DNA from: Streptomyces sp. SAI-135
GTDB lineage: Bacteria > Actinomycetota > Actinomycetes > Streptomycetales > Streptomycetaceae
Assembly: GCF_029893805.1 (NCBI RefSeq)
Contig: NZ_JARXYP010000002.1
Coordinates: forward strand, 3,348,001 to 3,412,000
Direction: 5' to 3'
Length of the DNA: 64,000 bases
The position numbers and the translations under genes were made by a program. Under the pieces are notes generated by a model. It made no database searches. It saw only the letters and a program-made list of their open reading frames with translations, and was not told the origin of the DNA. Of this stretch, positions 33,898-42,073 are shown one piece after another (the first letter of the stretch is position 1; each line of letters starts with the position of its first letter).

Positions 33898-33990
33898 CCA
33901 GTGCCCAATGCGTCCGCATGATGGGCGGTCATCCCTCTGACCAGGGGAGACCGCCCAGACTGTGGGCGTTTTTGCCGTCTCACGCACTGG
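33898..33990 (+). promoter_or_regulatory. Structured RNA candidate: terminator/antiterminator in front of the second permease
   Basis: CCAGTGC (33898-33904) pairs with GCACTGG (33984-33990) and encloses a small hairpin (CCCA-TGC-GTCC-GCA-TGGG, 33904-33925) and a long hairpin TGGGCGGTC...GACCGCCCA (33922-33930 with 33949-33957; inner CCCT/AGGG). The 3' arm of the long hairpin can instead pair as CGCCCA-GACTG-TGGGCG (33952-33968), followed by TTTTT (33969-33973). This is a classical intrinsic terminator that is mutually exclusive with the long hairpin. It could be an attenuator for the permease at 34004, or just the end of the sulfur operon. Confidence 0.5.
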
Positions 33991-34003
33991 ACGAACCACG
34001 CCC

Positions 34004-35356
34004 ATGCCCAGCACCACGGTCAAGGCTCCACAAGAGTCCGCCGCCTCCCTCTCCCACGGTCTCAAGCAGCGCCATCTGTCGATGATCGCCCTCGGCGGGG
34101 TCATCGGCGCCGGCCTGTTCGTCGGTTCCGGCGCGGGTATCGCCGCCGCCGGACCGTCGATCGTCCTCGCCTACACGCTCTCCGGGCTCCTCGTGATGCT
34201 GGTGATGCGGATGCTCGGCGAGATGTCGGCCGCACACCCCTCCTCCGGCTCCTTCTCCGCGCACGCCGAGCGGGCGATCGGCCCCTGGGCCGGTTTCACC
34301 GCCGGGTGGTCGTTCTGGGTGCTGCTGTGCACGGCCGTGGGCCTGGAGGGCATCGGCGCCGCGAAGATCGTGACCGGGTGGCTCCCCGGGACCCCGGGAT
34401 GGGCCTGGGTGGCCCTGTTCATGCTGGTCTTCTGCGGCACGAACCTCACCGCGGTGAAGAACTTCGGCGAGTTCGAGTTCTGGTTCGCCGCCCTGAAGGT
34501 CGGTGCGATCGTCCTGTTCCTGGTCCTCGGGGTCCTGGCGGTCGCCGGCCTCCTGCCCGGCACGGACTCCCCCGGCACCGCGAACCTCACCGGCCGGGGA
34601 GGCTTCTTCCCCGGCGGCGGTGAGGGCCTGGTCGTCGGTTTGCTCGCCTCGGTCTTCGCGTACGGCGGCCTGGAGACGGTCACCATCGCGGCCGCCGAGT
34701 CCGAGGACCCGGTGCGCGGGGTGGCGAGCGCGGTCCGCACGGCGATGTGGCGGATCGGGCTGTTCTACGTCGGCTCGATGGCGGTCATCGTCACGCTGGT
34801 GCCCTGGGACGCGAAGGCGGTCGTGGAGAAGGGCCCGTACGTCGCCGCCCTCGACGAGCTGGGCATCCCCGGTGCCGGACCGCTCATGAACGTGATCGTG
34901 CTGATCGCCCTGCTCTCCGCGATGAACGCCAACGTCTACGGCGCCTCGCGCATCGCCTACTCGCTGGTCGACCGGGGTCTGGGCCCGCGCGCCCTGGGCC
35001 GGGTGTCCGGCGGGGCGCCCCGGGTCGCGGTGCTCGCCTCCAGCGCGTTCGGCTTCGCCTGCGTGGTCCTCGGCTACTGGCGTCCCGACGACGTCTTCTC
35101 CTGGCTTCTCAACATGATCGGCGCGGTCGTTCTCGTCGTCTGGATCCTCGTCGCCGTCTCGCACCTGCGCCTGCGCCGGTCCCGGAGCTTCCCCCTGCTG
35201 ACCTGGGTCGCCCTGGCGGGCATGACGGCGATCCTCGTGCTGATGGCCCGGGAACCGGGCACGCGGGTGCAGTTGTACGCGACGGGCGGGATGACGCTGG
35301 CGCTGGCGGTCGCCGGGTACGCACGACAGAAGGCGCTTCCTGTTGCTACCGTGTAG
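34004..35356 (+). CDS. Amino-acid permease (APC superfamily, AAT family), copy 2
   Basis: 450 residues with 12 predicted membrane segments, paralogous to the permease at 21489: both share GGVIGAGLFVGS, EMSAAxPxSGSFSAHAxRA and FGEFEFWFA. The ATG gives MPSTTVKAPQES, with no good ribosome site just upstream. It lies 112 nt after the dioxygenase in the same direction, separated by a terminator-like RNA. The substrate is unknown; the neighbourhood allows a sulfur amino acid, but that is only a guess. Confidence 0.9.
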   Translation: MPSTTVKAPQESAASLSHGLKQRHLSMIALGGVIGAGLFVGSGAGIAAAGPSIVLAYTLSGLLVMLVMRMLGEMSAAHPSSGSFSAHAERAIGPWAGFTAGWSFWVLLCTAVGLEGIGAAKIVTGWLPGTPGWAWVALFMLVFCGTNLTAVKNFGEFEFWFAALKVGAIVLFLVLGVLAVAGLLPGTDSPGTANLTGRGGFFPGGGEGLVVGLLASVFAYGGLETVTIAAAESEDPVRGVASAVRTAMWRIGLFYVGSMAVIVTLVPWDAKAVVEKGPYVAALDELGIPGAGPLMNVIVLIALLSAMNANVYGASRIAYSLVDRGLGPRALGRVSGGAPRVAVLASSAFGFACVVLGYWRPDDVFSWLLNMIGAVVLVVWILVAVSHLRLRRSRSFPLLTWVALAGMTAILVLMAREPGTRVQLYATGGMTLALAVAGYARQKALPVATV

Positions 35357-35374
35357 TTGCAATCTACTTGCAAC
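35356..35374. promoter_or_regulatory. Palindrome GTTGCAA-N5-TTGCAAC
   Basis: A perfect 7-bp inverted repeat with a 5-nt spacer (35356-35362, 35368-35374) begins at the last base of the permease stop. It resembles a dimer-binding operator (MarR/GntR size), yet no start lies downstream on either strand. Confidence 0.45.
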
Positions 35375-35432
35375 AAGGCCCCGCGTCTCGTGATCGTCTT
35401 CTCACCCTTCACGACGGCGGGCGGAAGAGCGA

Positions 35433-35465
35433 AAGCCCCCGTGAGGACGTGACTCGCGGGGGCTT
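35433..35465. terminator. Terminator between permease copy 2 and methyltransferase gene
   Basis: A 13-bp stem (AAGCCCCCGTGAG / CTCGCGGGGGCTT, one G-U) with a 7-nt loop lies between convergent stops. Confidence 0.88.
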
Positions 35466-35493
35466 CCGACGTGCTATCAGGGCTGACGTGCCG

Positions 35494-36270
35494 TCAGGGC
35501 TTGCGGCCCACACCGCCGTGCTGGCCGATCGGGGCCGGGGCCGTGTCGCCGTCCGGGCGCCACAGCGGGACCGACACCACTCCGGGGTCCACCAGTTCCA
35601 GGCCCTCGAAGAACGCCTCGATCTTGTCGACCGGGCGCAGGAAGTAGGGCACCGCGCCGGTCTCGTTGTAGGCGTCCTGGGCCTGTTCGTAGTCCGGGTC
35701 GGTGCCGCGCGAGCCGTCGTTGACGCACAGGTAGCTGCCCGAGGGCAGGCCCGCCAGCAGCCTGCGGACCAGGTCCCGGGCCAGGTCGTAGTCGGCGACA
35801 TGGCCGAGGAGCCCGCTGAGGATCAGGGCCGTGGGGCGGGTGAGGTCGAGGGTGCGGGAGGCCGCCTCCAGGATCTTCTCCGGCTCGTAGAGCGTCAGGT
35901 CCTCGTACGCCGTCTCGCCCTCCGGGGTGGAGGTGAGCAGGGCGCGGGCGTGGGCGAGGACCAGCGGGTCGTTGTCGACGTAGACGATCTTCGATTCGGG
36001 GGCGATGCGCTGGGCGACCTCGTGGGTGTTGTCGACCGTGGGCAGCCCGGTCCCGACGTCCAGGAACTGGCGGATGCCCGCCTCCTTGACCAGGTACCGG
36101 ATGCTGCGGCCGAGAAAGGCCCGGCTGCTGCGGGCGATCGTGACGATTCCGGGGAAGACGGCCGTGTAGGCGTCGCCGGCCGCCTCGTCGACGGGGTAGT
36201 TGTCCTTCCCGCCGAGCCAGTAGTTCCAGATCCGGGCCGAATGCGGCACCGAGGTGTCGATCTCCGTCAT
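35494..36270 (-). CDS. SAM-dependent methyltransferase-like protein, DUF574 type
   Basis: 258 residues. HSARIWNYWLGGKDNYPVDEAAGD at the N-terminus is the mark of the large Streptomyces DUF574 family. QFLDVGTGLPTVDNTHEVAQ and KIVYVDNDPLVLAHARALL form the SAM-binding Rossmann motifs I and II. The substrate is unknown. These proteins often sit near regulators but here stand alone, 12 nt downstream of the phosphatase gene in the same orientation. Confidence 0.9.
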   Translation of the reverse strand: MTEIDTSVPHSARIWNYWLGGKDNYPVDEAAGDAYTAVFPGIVTIARSSRAFLGRSIRYLVKEAGIRQFLDVGTGLPTVDNTHEVAQRIAPESKIVYVDNDPLVLAHARALLTSTPEGETAYEDLTLYEPEKILEAASRTLDLTRPTALILSGLLGHVADYDLARDLVRRLLAGLPSGSYLCVNDGSRGTDPDYEQAQDAYNETGAVPYFLRPVDKIEAFFEGLELVDPGVVSVPLWRPDGDTAPAPIGQHGGVGRKP

Positions 36271-36282
36271 GGGCCTATCGTG

Positions 36283-36912
36283 CTACGACCGGTCCTGCTC
36301 GCACGGCACATTGAGCGAGAGAAGTGCGGCGGATCCGTCCTCGCCCAGGCGGAGTTCGGTGATCGCCGCGTTGCGCAACCGGGGGAACACTCTGCGGTAC
36401 TCCGCGAGCGGGATTCCGAGGACGGTGCACAGCACCAGCCGCAGCAGGGTGTTGTGGGCGACGACCAGGACCCGTTCACCGGGATGGGCGGCGGCGATGC
36501 GGCGCAGGGCCGCGGTGCCGCGGGCGGCGGCGTCGAGGGGGTTCTCCGCGCCGGGGAAGGGATACGCCACCGGGTCCGCCCGGAACGCCTCGGCCGCGTC
36601 GGGGACCTCCGCCGCGAACTCCGCGAGGGTGCGGCCCTCCAGCACGCCGAAGTCGCACTCCCTGAGGGCGGGTTCGCGGTGCGGTTCTCTGCCGAGAGCG
36701 CGGGCGGCCGGTTCCGCTGTGGCGATCGCTCGCGACAGGGGCGACGTCCAGATCGCGTCGGGGCGGTGGGTGGCGGCCCATCTCCCGAGCGCGTCCGCCT
36801 GCGCGCGGCCCTCTTCGGTGAGGCCGATGTCGCTGACGCCGGCGTAGCGGTTCTCGGCGTGCCAGATCGTTTGGCCGTGGCGGGTCAGGAGGAGGGTCGT
36901 GCCTGTGGTCAT
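36283..36912 (-). CDS. Histidine phosphatase family protein (phosphoglycerate mutase-like)
   Basis: 209 residues. LLLTRHGQTIWHAENRYAG carries the catalytic RHG His; the second His is in VLVVAHNTLLRLVL, the Arg in TSPLSRAIATAEP and the acid in LRECDFGVLEG. This is a phosphomonoesterase of the cofactor-dependent PGM branch. The ATG overlaps the stop of the upstream FGGY kinase by 4 nt (ATGA), so the two are translationally coupled. A sugar-phosphate substrate is therefore likely but not shown. Confidence 0.9.
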   Translation of the reverse strand: MTTGTTLLLTRHGQTIWHAENRYAGVSDIGLTEEGRAQADALGRWAATHRPDAIWTSPLSRAIATAEPAARALGREPHREPALRECDFGVLEGRTLAEFAAEVPDAAEAFRADPVAYPFPGAENPLDAAARGTAALRRIAAAHPGERVLVVAHNTLLRLVLCTVLGIPLAEYRRVFPRLRNAAITELRLGEDGSAALLSLNVPCEQDRS

Positions 36913-38429
36913 GGGCTGGTCCAGTCGGTAGGTGCGGCGCCGTCGTGGCTGGTCGCGCCCCGCGGCGGAGCCGCAGATCGACACAGCCCCGCGCCCCTGA
37001 GCAGGTCCTGGTCCAGTTGGCTGTGCGCGTGTGCCGCTACCGGGGCCGGAAGCCAGCCTCGCTCGGTGAGTTCGTCGACGAGGCGGATGTACGGCTCGGC
37101 GAAGAGCGCTGTGCGGGCAGGGCGTGGTTCCAGAAGCATGCGGATGCGGACCATGCGCTCAGCGATGTCCGGAAGGGACTCCCCCGTGACGCCGTGGGCC
37201 GCCAACGCGGCCATTCCCAGCGCCGGTTCGGTCTGTTCCGGGACGCGGACGGGGCGGCCGAGGATGTCGGCGCGGAGCTGGTTCCAGTACGGGCTGCGGG
37301 CCGCGCCGCCGGTGAAGGTGAGGGGGCCGTCCAGCGGGGCGCCCAGGTGGTGCAGGTAGTCGAGGCACAGGCGTTCCGCGAAGGCGACTCCCTGGAGGAG
37401 CCCGGCCCAGCGGTCGGCGTCGTCGGCCGGGGTGCCGAGGGTGAGGGCGGTGGCGTCCGGGGCGCGGAACGGGAACCGCTCCCCGCGCGACACCAGCGGG
37501 TAGGTCACCGCGCCGGACGGCTCGAACGCGGCCGCCCGCTCGTCCATGAGCCCGGGGTCCACGTCCGTCGGGAGCGCCCCCGCGCCCACGCCGGACGCCC
37601 CGCCGGGCAGCCAGGTCCCGTCCGGCGCACGGTGGTTGTAGACCACGCCGGTCGGGTCCCGGACCGGCTCGGGGGTGGCCCCCTTGAGCACGAGGGTGGT
37701 GCCGAGCACCGAGTTCCAGGACCCGTGTCGCAGGGCGCCCGCGGCGATCTGGGCCGCGCAGCCGTCGGTCATCCCGGCGACGACCGGGGTCCCGGCGGGG
37801 ATGCCGGTGGCCTCGGCGGCGGCCGGGCAGACCGCGCCGAGCCGGGTGCCGGGGCGGACGACCTCGGGAAGGTCGAGGGCGACGTCCGGCCAGGCGGCGC
37901 GCTGAAGGTCGTAGCCCGTCTTCAGGGCGTGGCTGGAGTCGGTGGGCACCGGCCGGCCGACCAGCCGGGCGGTGACGGTGTCGGGTTGATGGGTGACCCG
38001 GCCCCTGCCGTGGGCGGCGACGAGCCACAGCGCCTTCGGCAGTGCCCAGGTGTCCTGGACCGGGAGGCCCGCCTCCCTGAGCCGCGCCGCCTCGTCCGCC
38101 GCGCGGCCGTCGTCGTACATGAGCGCCGGGCTCGTCGGCCGGCCCTCCGCGTCCGTCAGCAGGACCGTCCCCGACGTCCCGCACACCGCGAGTCCGCCGA
38201 TCCGTACGCCCGTCAGGGTGAGCAGCGCGGCACGGCACGCCGTGCGCACCGCCTCCCACCACTCGCCCGGATCCTGCTCGTGCCGCGCACCCTCGCGCCG
38301 GCCGCCGAGCGGGGCGGAGCCCCGGCCCAGCACGGTTCCGTCGGCCGTGACCGCCAGCGCGCGCACGCTCTGCGTGCCGAGGTCGATCCCCAGCCACGCC
38401 GTCTCGTTCTCGTCCGTCATCCGTGTCAT
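36909..38429 (-). CDS. FGGY-family carbohydrate kinase, xylulokinase-like
   Basis: 506 residues. WLGIDLGTQSVRALAVTADG is the phosphate-1 motif; GLAVCGTSGTVLLTDAEGRPTSPALMYDDGRA and LTFTGGAARSPYWNQLRADILGRPV are FGGY signatures. It phosphorylates a sugar or polyol, probably a ketose. The start is the ATG with GGGAGG 6 nt upstream (MTRMTDENETAW). The last about 40 codons (from HSQLDQDLL) extend into a dispersed repeat (36945-36998) and do not look like family sequence. Divergent from the dehydrogenase at 38518. Confidence 0.9.
   Translation of the reverse strand: MTRMTDENETAWLGIDLGTQSVRALAVTADGTVLGRGSAPLGGRREGARHEQDPGEWWEAVRTACRAALLTLTGVRIGGLAVCGTSGTVLLTDAEGRPTSPALMYDDGRAADEAARLREAGLPVQDTWALPKALWLVAAHGRGRVTHQPDTVTARLVGRPVPTDSSHALKTGYDLQRAAWPDVALDLPEVVRPGTRLGAVCPAAAEATGIPAGTPVVAGMTDGCAAQIAAGALRHGSWNSVLGTTLVLKGATPEPVRDPTGVVYNHRAPDGTWLPGGASGVGAGALPTDVDPGLMDERAAAFEPSGAVTYPLVSRGERFPFRAPDATALTLGTPADDADRWAGLLQGVAFAERLCLDYLHHLGAPLDGPLTFTGGAARSPYWNQLRADILGRPVRVPEQTEPALGMAALAAHGVTGESLPDIAERMVRIRMLLEPRPARTALFAEPYIRLVDELTERGWLPAPVAAHAHSQLDQDLLRGAGLCRSAAPPRGATSHDGAAPTDWTSP
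36945..36998. repeat. Dispersed intergenic repeat, long variant, inside the kinase 3' end
   Basis: The element starts GTGGCTGGTCGCGC and ends CCCCGCGCCCCT like copies 1 and 3, but its centre is replaced by a sequence with a GCGGC-GGA-GCCGC hairpin. Here it encodes part of the C-terminus of the FGGY kinase. Confidence 0.8.
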
Positions 38430-38517
38430 CGAGGGCCTCCCACCCGCACGGGGTCTATGCGTACCCGGATCCGCGGCCCAACATCGTCTCAGTGAAGCGA
38501 CGACTCGGAGGTCGACG

Positions 38518-39561
38518 ATGACCCAGAGGACCGATGCCGTACGTGTCGTGGCGGCCGGCGACCACTTCGTACTGCCGGGGCTGATCGCCGGGGCCGTCGA
38601 GGCCGAACTGAGCGGCATCGCCGTCGAGACGAGGGAGTTGACGCTCGGCTGGCCCCTGGAACCCTTCGGGCCGGTCTCGGAGGTGACGGAGGCGAGCGAC
38701 GCCGAGGACGAGCTGATCGAGGCGCTGGCGGACGCGGACGTCCTCGTCACCCAGATGGGCCCTGTCACCGAACGCGTCCTGGACGCCGCCGACCGGCTGA
38801 AGCTCGTCGTGGTCTGCCGGGGCGGCCCGGTCAACGTGAACCTGGACGCGGCCAAGGCCCGGGACGTCCGGGTGTGCTTCGCGCCCGGCCGCAACGCCGC
38901 CGCCACCGCCGAGTTCACCGTCGGCATGCTGCTGGCCGCCGTGCGCCGCATCCCCCAGGCCCACGACCTCCTGGCCGGCCGGGGCAGCTGGGAGGGCGGC
39001 GCCGCCTACTACACCTACGAGCACAGCGGCCTGGAGCTGGAGGACCTGCCCGTCGGACTCGTGGGCTACGGCGCGGTCGGCAGCCGGGTCGCCCGCGTGC
39101 TGTGCGCCTTCGGGGCGCAGGTGATGGTGTACGACCCCTATGTGCGCGGCGAGATCCACGGACTGCGCGTGAACTCCCTGGACCAGCTCCTCACCCGCTC
39201 CCGGGTGATCACCCTGCACGCCCGTCTCACCGCCGAGACCCGCGGTCTGATCGGCGCCCGCGAGCTGGCGCTGCTGCCCGAGGGGGCGGCCGTGGTGAAC
39301 GTGGCCCGCGGCCCGCTGGTCGACGAGAGCGCCCTGTGCGACGCGCTGGAGGCCGGCCGGCTGTCCGCGGCCGCCCTCGACACCTACGAGCACGAGCCGC
39401 TGCCCGCGGACTCCCGGCTGCGCGCCCTGGCCGACCGGGTCGTCCTCACCCCTCACCTCGGCGGGGCGAGCCGCGCGGTGGCCGAGAAGGCGGCGAGGAT
39501 CGCGGCGGAGGAGGTGGGCCGCTGGGCGCGCGGAGAGCGGTTGGCGCACTGCCTGACGTGA
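38518..39561 (+). CDS. D-isomer-specific 2-hydroxyacid dehydrogenase
   Basis: 347 residues. The NAD-binding motif is VGLVGYGAVGSRVARVLCAFGAQVMVYDPY. The catalytic set is seen as Arg in NVARGPLVDESAL, the Glu in DTYEHEPLP and His in LTPHLGGAS. RGGPVNVNLDAAKARDVRVC is typical of the phosphoglycerate dehydrogenase branch. It oxidises or reduces a 2-hydroxy acid; the substrate is unknown. The ATG has GGAGG 7 nt upstream. It is followed by a second FGGY kinase 21 nt later, suggesting a small catabolic operon for a sugar acid or polyol. Confidence 0.92.
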   Translation: MTQRTDAVRVVAAGDHFVLPGLIAGAVEAELSGIAVETRELTLGWPLEPFGPVSEVTEASDAEDELIEALADADVLVTQMGPVTERVLDAADRLKLVVVCRGGPVNVNLDAAKARDVRVCFAPGRNAAATAEFTVGMLLAAVRRIPQAHDLLAGRGSWEGGAAYYTYEHSGLELEDLPVGLVGYGAVGSRVARVLCAFGAQVMVYDPYVRGEIHGLRVNSLDQLLTRSRVITLHARLTAETRGLIGARELALLPEGAAVVNVARGPLVDESALCDALEAGRLSAAALDTYEHEPLPADSRLRALADRVVLTPHLGGASRAVAEKAARIAAEEVGRWARGERLAHCLT

Positions 39562-39582
39562 CGGTCGTGGAAGGGAATGCGT

Positions 39583-41007
39583 ATGTACGTCGGTATCGAT
39601 GTGGGCACGTCCGTCGTCAAGGCCGCCGCCTTCGACGGTGAGGGACGCCAACTGGCCGTCGAGTCACGCCCGGTGGAGCTCTCCCTGCGCGGCGGGTTCG
39701 TCGAGCAGGACATGGCGGAGGTCTACGGCGCCGTCGTGGACGTCCTCGGAAAGCTGACCGCCCGGGTGCCGGAGCCGGTGGAGCTGGCCGGGCTGACCGG
39801 GCAGGGCGACGGGGTGTGGCTGGTCGACAGGGAGGGGCGGCCGGTGCGGCCGGCGATCTCCTGGATGGACGGCCGGGCGCACGAACTGCTCGACCAGTGG
39901 CTCGCGGACGGCACGTTCGAGACGGTGTTCCGGCGGACCGGCGGCGCGATGTTCCCGGGCTCGCCGGGACCGCTGCTGGCCTGGCTGGACCGGTACGACC
40001 CGAAGGCCCTGGACGCCGCCGCGGCCGCCGTGTACTGCAAGGACATGGTCTTCCAGCGGCTGACGGGCGCCGCGCGGGCTTCGACGGACGTGTCGGACGC
40101 GTCGATGCCCTTCATGGACCCCCGGACCCGGACGTACGACAACCGGGTCGTGGAGCTGCTGGGGCTCACCCGTCGCCGACGGCTGCTGCCGCCGGTCGGG
40201 GATCCGATCACCACGGGTGAGGTTCAGGAAGGGCTGCCGGCCGGGACACGGATCTCGAACGGCCCGTACGATCTGCCGGCCTGTGCGCTGGGGGCGGGGG
40301 TCAACGAGCCTGGGGACGGTCTCCTCATCGTGGGGACCTGTCTGGCCGCGCTGGTCGCGACGACCGAGCTCGACCTGAGCGGTGAGCCCGCCGGGCTGTA
40401 CATCTCCACCGACCGGCACGGGCACCGGCTGCGGGCGATGCCGGCGATGGTGGGTACGGCCGCGCTGGACTGGGTGCTGTCGACGACCGGGGTCACGCAC
40501 GCGGAGGTGGATGCCCTGCTGGCGTCCACTGCGCCGGGGGCGCACGGGGTGCGGGTGCTGCCGTACTTCGCTCCCTCCGGGGAGCGGGCGCCCTTCGTCG
40601 AGCCGCGGCTGCGGGCCGAGTTGAGCGGGGTGTCGCTGGAGACGACGAAGGCGGATCTGGTCCGGGCGACCTGTGAGGGGATCGGGTACGCGGCCCGGCA
40701 CTGTCTGGAGGCGGCCGGGCTGACCGGCGCTCTCGCGGTGTGCGGCGGTGGGACCCGGAGCCCGGCGTGGATGCAGTTGCTCGCGGATGTGCTCGGGCGG
40801 CCCCTGAGGGTCGTGGAGGGGGAGGTGGGGGCCCGGGGGGCCGTGTTGGCCGCGGCCGACCGGTACGGGGTTTCACTGGACGCGGGTGTCTGGACCGAAC
40901 CTACGGCCATTGTCGAGCCGGATCCGGGGCGTTCCGCGTACTACTCCACAGGGTTCCGGGAGCATGTGGAACGGTTGGATGTGGCTCGGGGGCGGGCCGG
41001 TCGTTAG
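39583..41007 (+). CDS. FGGY-family carbohydrate kinase, second paralogue
   Basis: 474 residues from the ATG giving MYVGIDVGTSVVKAAAFDGEG. An ATG two codons earlier (39577) overlaps the AAGGG ribosome site and is less likely. ISWMDGRAHEL, CKDMVFQRLTG with DVSDASMPF, and VCGGGTRSPAWMQLLADVLGRPL are FGGY signatures, closest by eye to erythritol/xylulose-type kinases. It works with the dehydrogenase upstream. No sugar transporter or regulator lies nearby. Confidence 0.9.
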   Translation: MYVGIDVGTSVVKAAAFDGEGRQLAVESRPVELSLRGGFVEQDMAEVYGAVVDVLGKLTARVPEPVELAGLTGQGDGVWLVDREGRPVRPAISWMDGRAHELLDQWLADGTFETVFRRTGGAMFPGSPGPLLAWLDRYDPKALDAAAAAVYCKDMVFQRLTGAARASTDVSDASMPFMDPRTRTYDNRVVELLGLTRRRRLLPPVGDPITTGEVQEGLPAGTRISNGPYDLPACALGAGVNEPGDGLLIVGTCLAALVATTELDLSGEPAGLYISTDRHGHRLRAMPAMVGTAALDWVLSTTGVTHAEVDALLASTAPGAHGVRVLPYFAPSGERAPFVEPRLRAELSGVSLETTKADLVRATCEGIGYAARHCLEAAGLTGALAVCGGGTRSPAWMQLLADVLGRPLRVVEGEVGARGAVLAAADRYGVSLDAGVWTEPTAIVEPDPGRSAYYSTGFREHVERLDVARGRAGR

Positions 41008-41021
41008 CCGCGGGTCTCGTC

Positions 41022-41051
41022 GTGGCTGGTCGCGCAGTTCCCCGCGCCCCT
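41022..41051. repeat. Dispersed 30-bp intergenic repeat, copy 3
   Basis: Identical over 30 nt to 5842-5871. It lies 15 nt after the kinase stop and 16 nt before the zinc-ribbon gene start. Confidence 0.9.
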
Positions 41052-41067
41052 GAGTGGGTTGGGGCAC

Positions 41068-41274
41068 ATGGTGTTCATGAGATGCCGGAACTGCGGTGGG
41101 AGTCTTCAGGAGTTTCGGGCTCTCACCGAAGAGGAGCGGAAGTTCGTCCAGGAGCACAAGCCCAGGCACACCAGCCTGGGCTCGTACTTCCGGTGCGCGC
41201 GTGAAGGGTGTCTGCGGTATCAGCGGCGCGGGAACCACAACGACGGGGGTTCCTTTCCCGAGCCGGAGAAGTGA
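41068..41274 (+). CDS. Small zinc-ribbon-like protein (68 residues)
   Basis: MRCRNCGGSLQEF near the N-terminus and YFRCAREGCLRYQRRG in the second half form a CxxC...CxxxxC pattern that could bind one zinc. The rest is charged. The start is the ATG preceded by GGGG at 41068; an internal ATG (41077) is also possible. I do not recognise a named family. Its stop directly abuts the stop of the convergent DsbA-like gene. Confidence 0.7.
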   Translation: MVFMRCRNCGGSLQEFRALTEEERKFVQEHKPRHTSLGSYFRCAREGCLRYQRRGNHNDGGSFPEPEK

Positions 41275-41937
41275 CTACAGGTTGCTGAAGTCCGGGCCCT
41301 TGGTGCGGGTGCGCTTGATCTCGTAGAAGCCCGGGACCGAGGCGACCGCCACCGTGCCGTCCCACAGGCGGGCGGCCTCCTCGCCCTTGGGGGCCGGGGT
41401 GACGACCGGGCCGAAGAAGGCGATCTGCTCGCCGTCGGGGCCGGGGACCGCGATGACCGGGGTGCCGACGTCCTGGCCGACCTTGTCGATGCCCTCCTTG
41501 TGGGAGGCGCGCAGCTCGGCGTCGAACTCGAAGTCCTTCTGGTCGAAGTACTCGATCAGGTCGGCGGGCAGGCCGACGTCCGCCAGGGCGCCCTCGACGG
41601 CCTCGCGGGTCGGGCCCTGGCCCTGGTTGTGGATGCGGGTGCCGAGCGCGGTGTACAGCGGGCCGAGGATGTCGGAGCCGTGCTTCTGCCAGGCCGCGGT
41701 GACCACCCGGATCGGCTGCCAGGCCTTGGTCTCGAGGAGCTCGCGGTACTCCTCGGGAAGCTCGTCGAGCTTCGGTTCATTCAGCACCGCGAGGCTCATG
41801 ATGTGCCAGCGCACCTCGATGTTCCGGACCTTCTCGACCTCCAGGACCCAGCGGGAGGTCATCCACGCCCAGGGGCACAGCGGGTCGAACCAGAAGTCGA
41901 CGGGAGTCTTGCCGGAGGTGCTCGTGGTCTCGGACAT
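41275..41937 (-). CDS. DsbA/FrnE-like thioredoxin-fold protein (Rv2466c-type)
   Basis: 220 residues. VDFWFDPLCPWAWMTSRWVLEVEKVR matches the mycothiol-dependent nitroreductase (Rv2466c) group of actinobacterial DsbA-like proteins, but the active site is CPWA, lacking the second Cys of CPWC. The cis-Pro region is GTPVIAVPGPDG. A monothiol mechanism with mycothiol is plausible. There is no signal peptide, so it is cytoplasmic. Confidence 0.88.
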   Translation of the reverse strand: MSETTSTSGKTPVDFWFDPLCPWAWMTSRWVLEVEKVRNIEVRWHIMSLAVLNEPKLDELPEEYRELLETKAWQPIRVVTAAWQKHGSDILGPLYTALGTRIHNQGQGPTREAVEGALADVGLPADLIEYFDQKDFEFDAELRASHKEGIDKVGQDVGTPVIAVPGPDGEQIAFFGPVVTPAPKGEEAARLWDGTVAVASVPGFYEIKRTRTKGPDFSNL

Positions 41938-42073
41938 GAGTCTCCTAGATAAGAGTTCGTTTCAACCCGCAACACCGCTGCCCGCCCACCCCATTCCCGG
42001 CTGACCGATGTCAGGGGCACATGGCAGGATCGGGCCTGTCCGCATGCTGAACACCATCCGAGGGAGCATCGCC

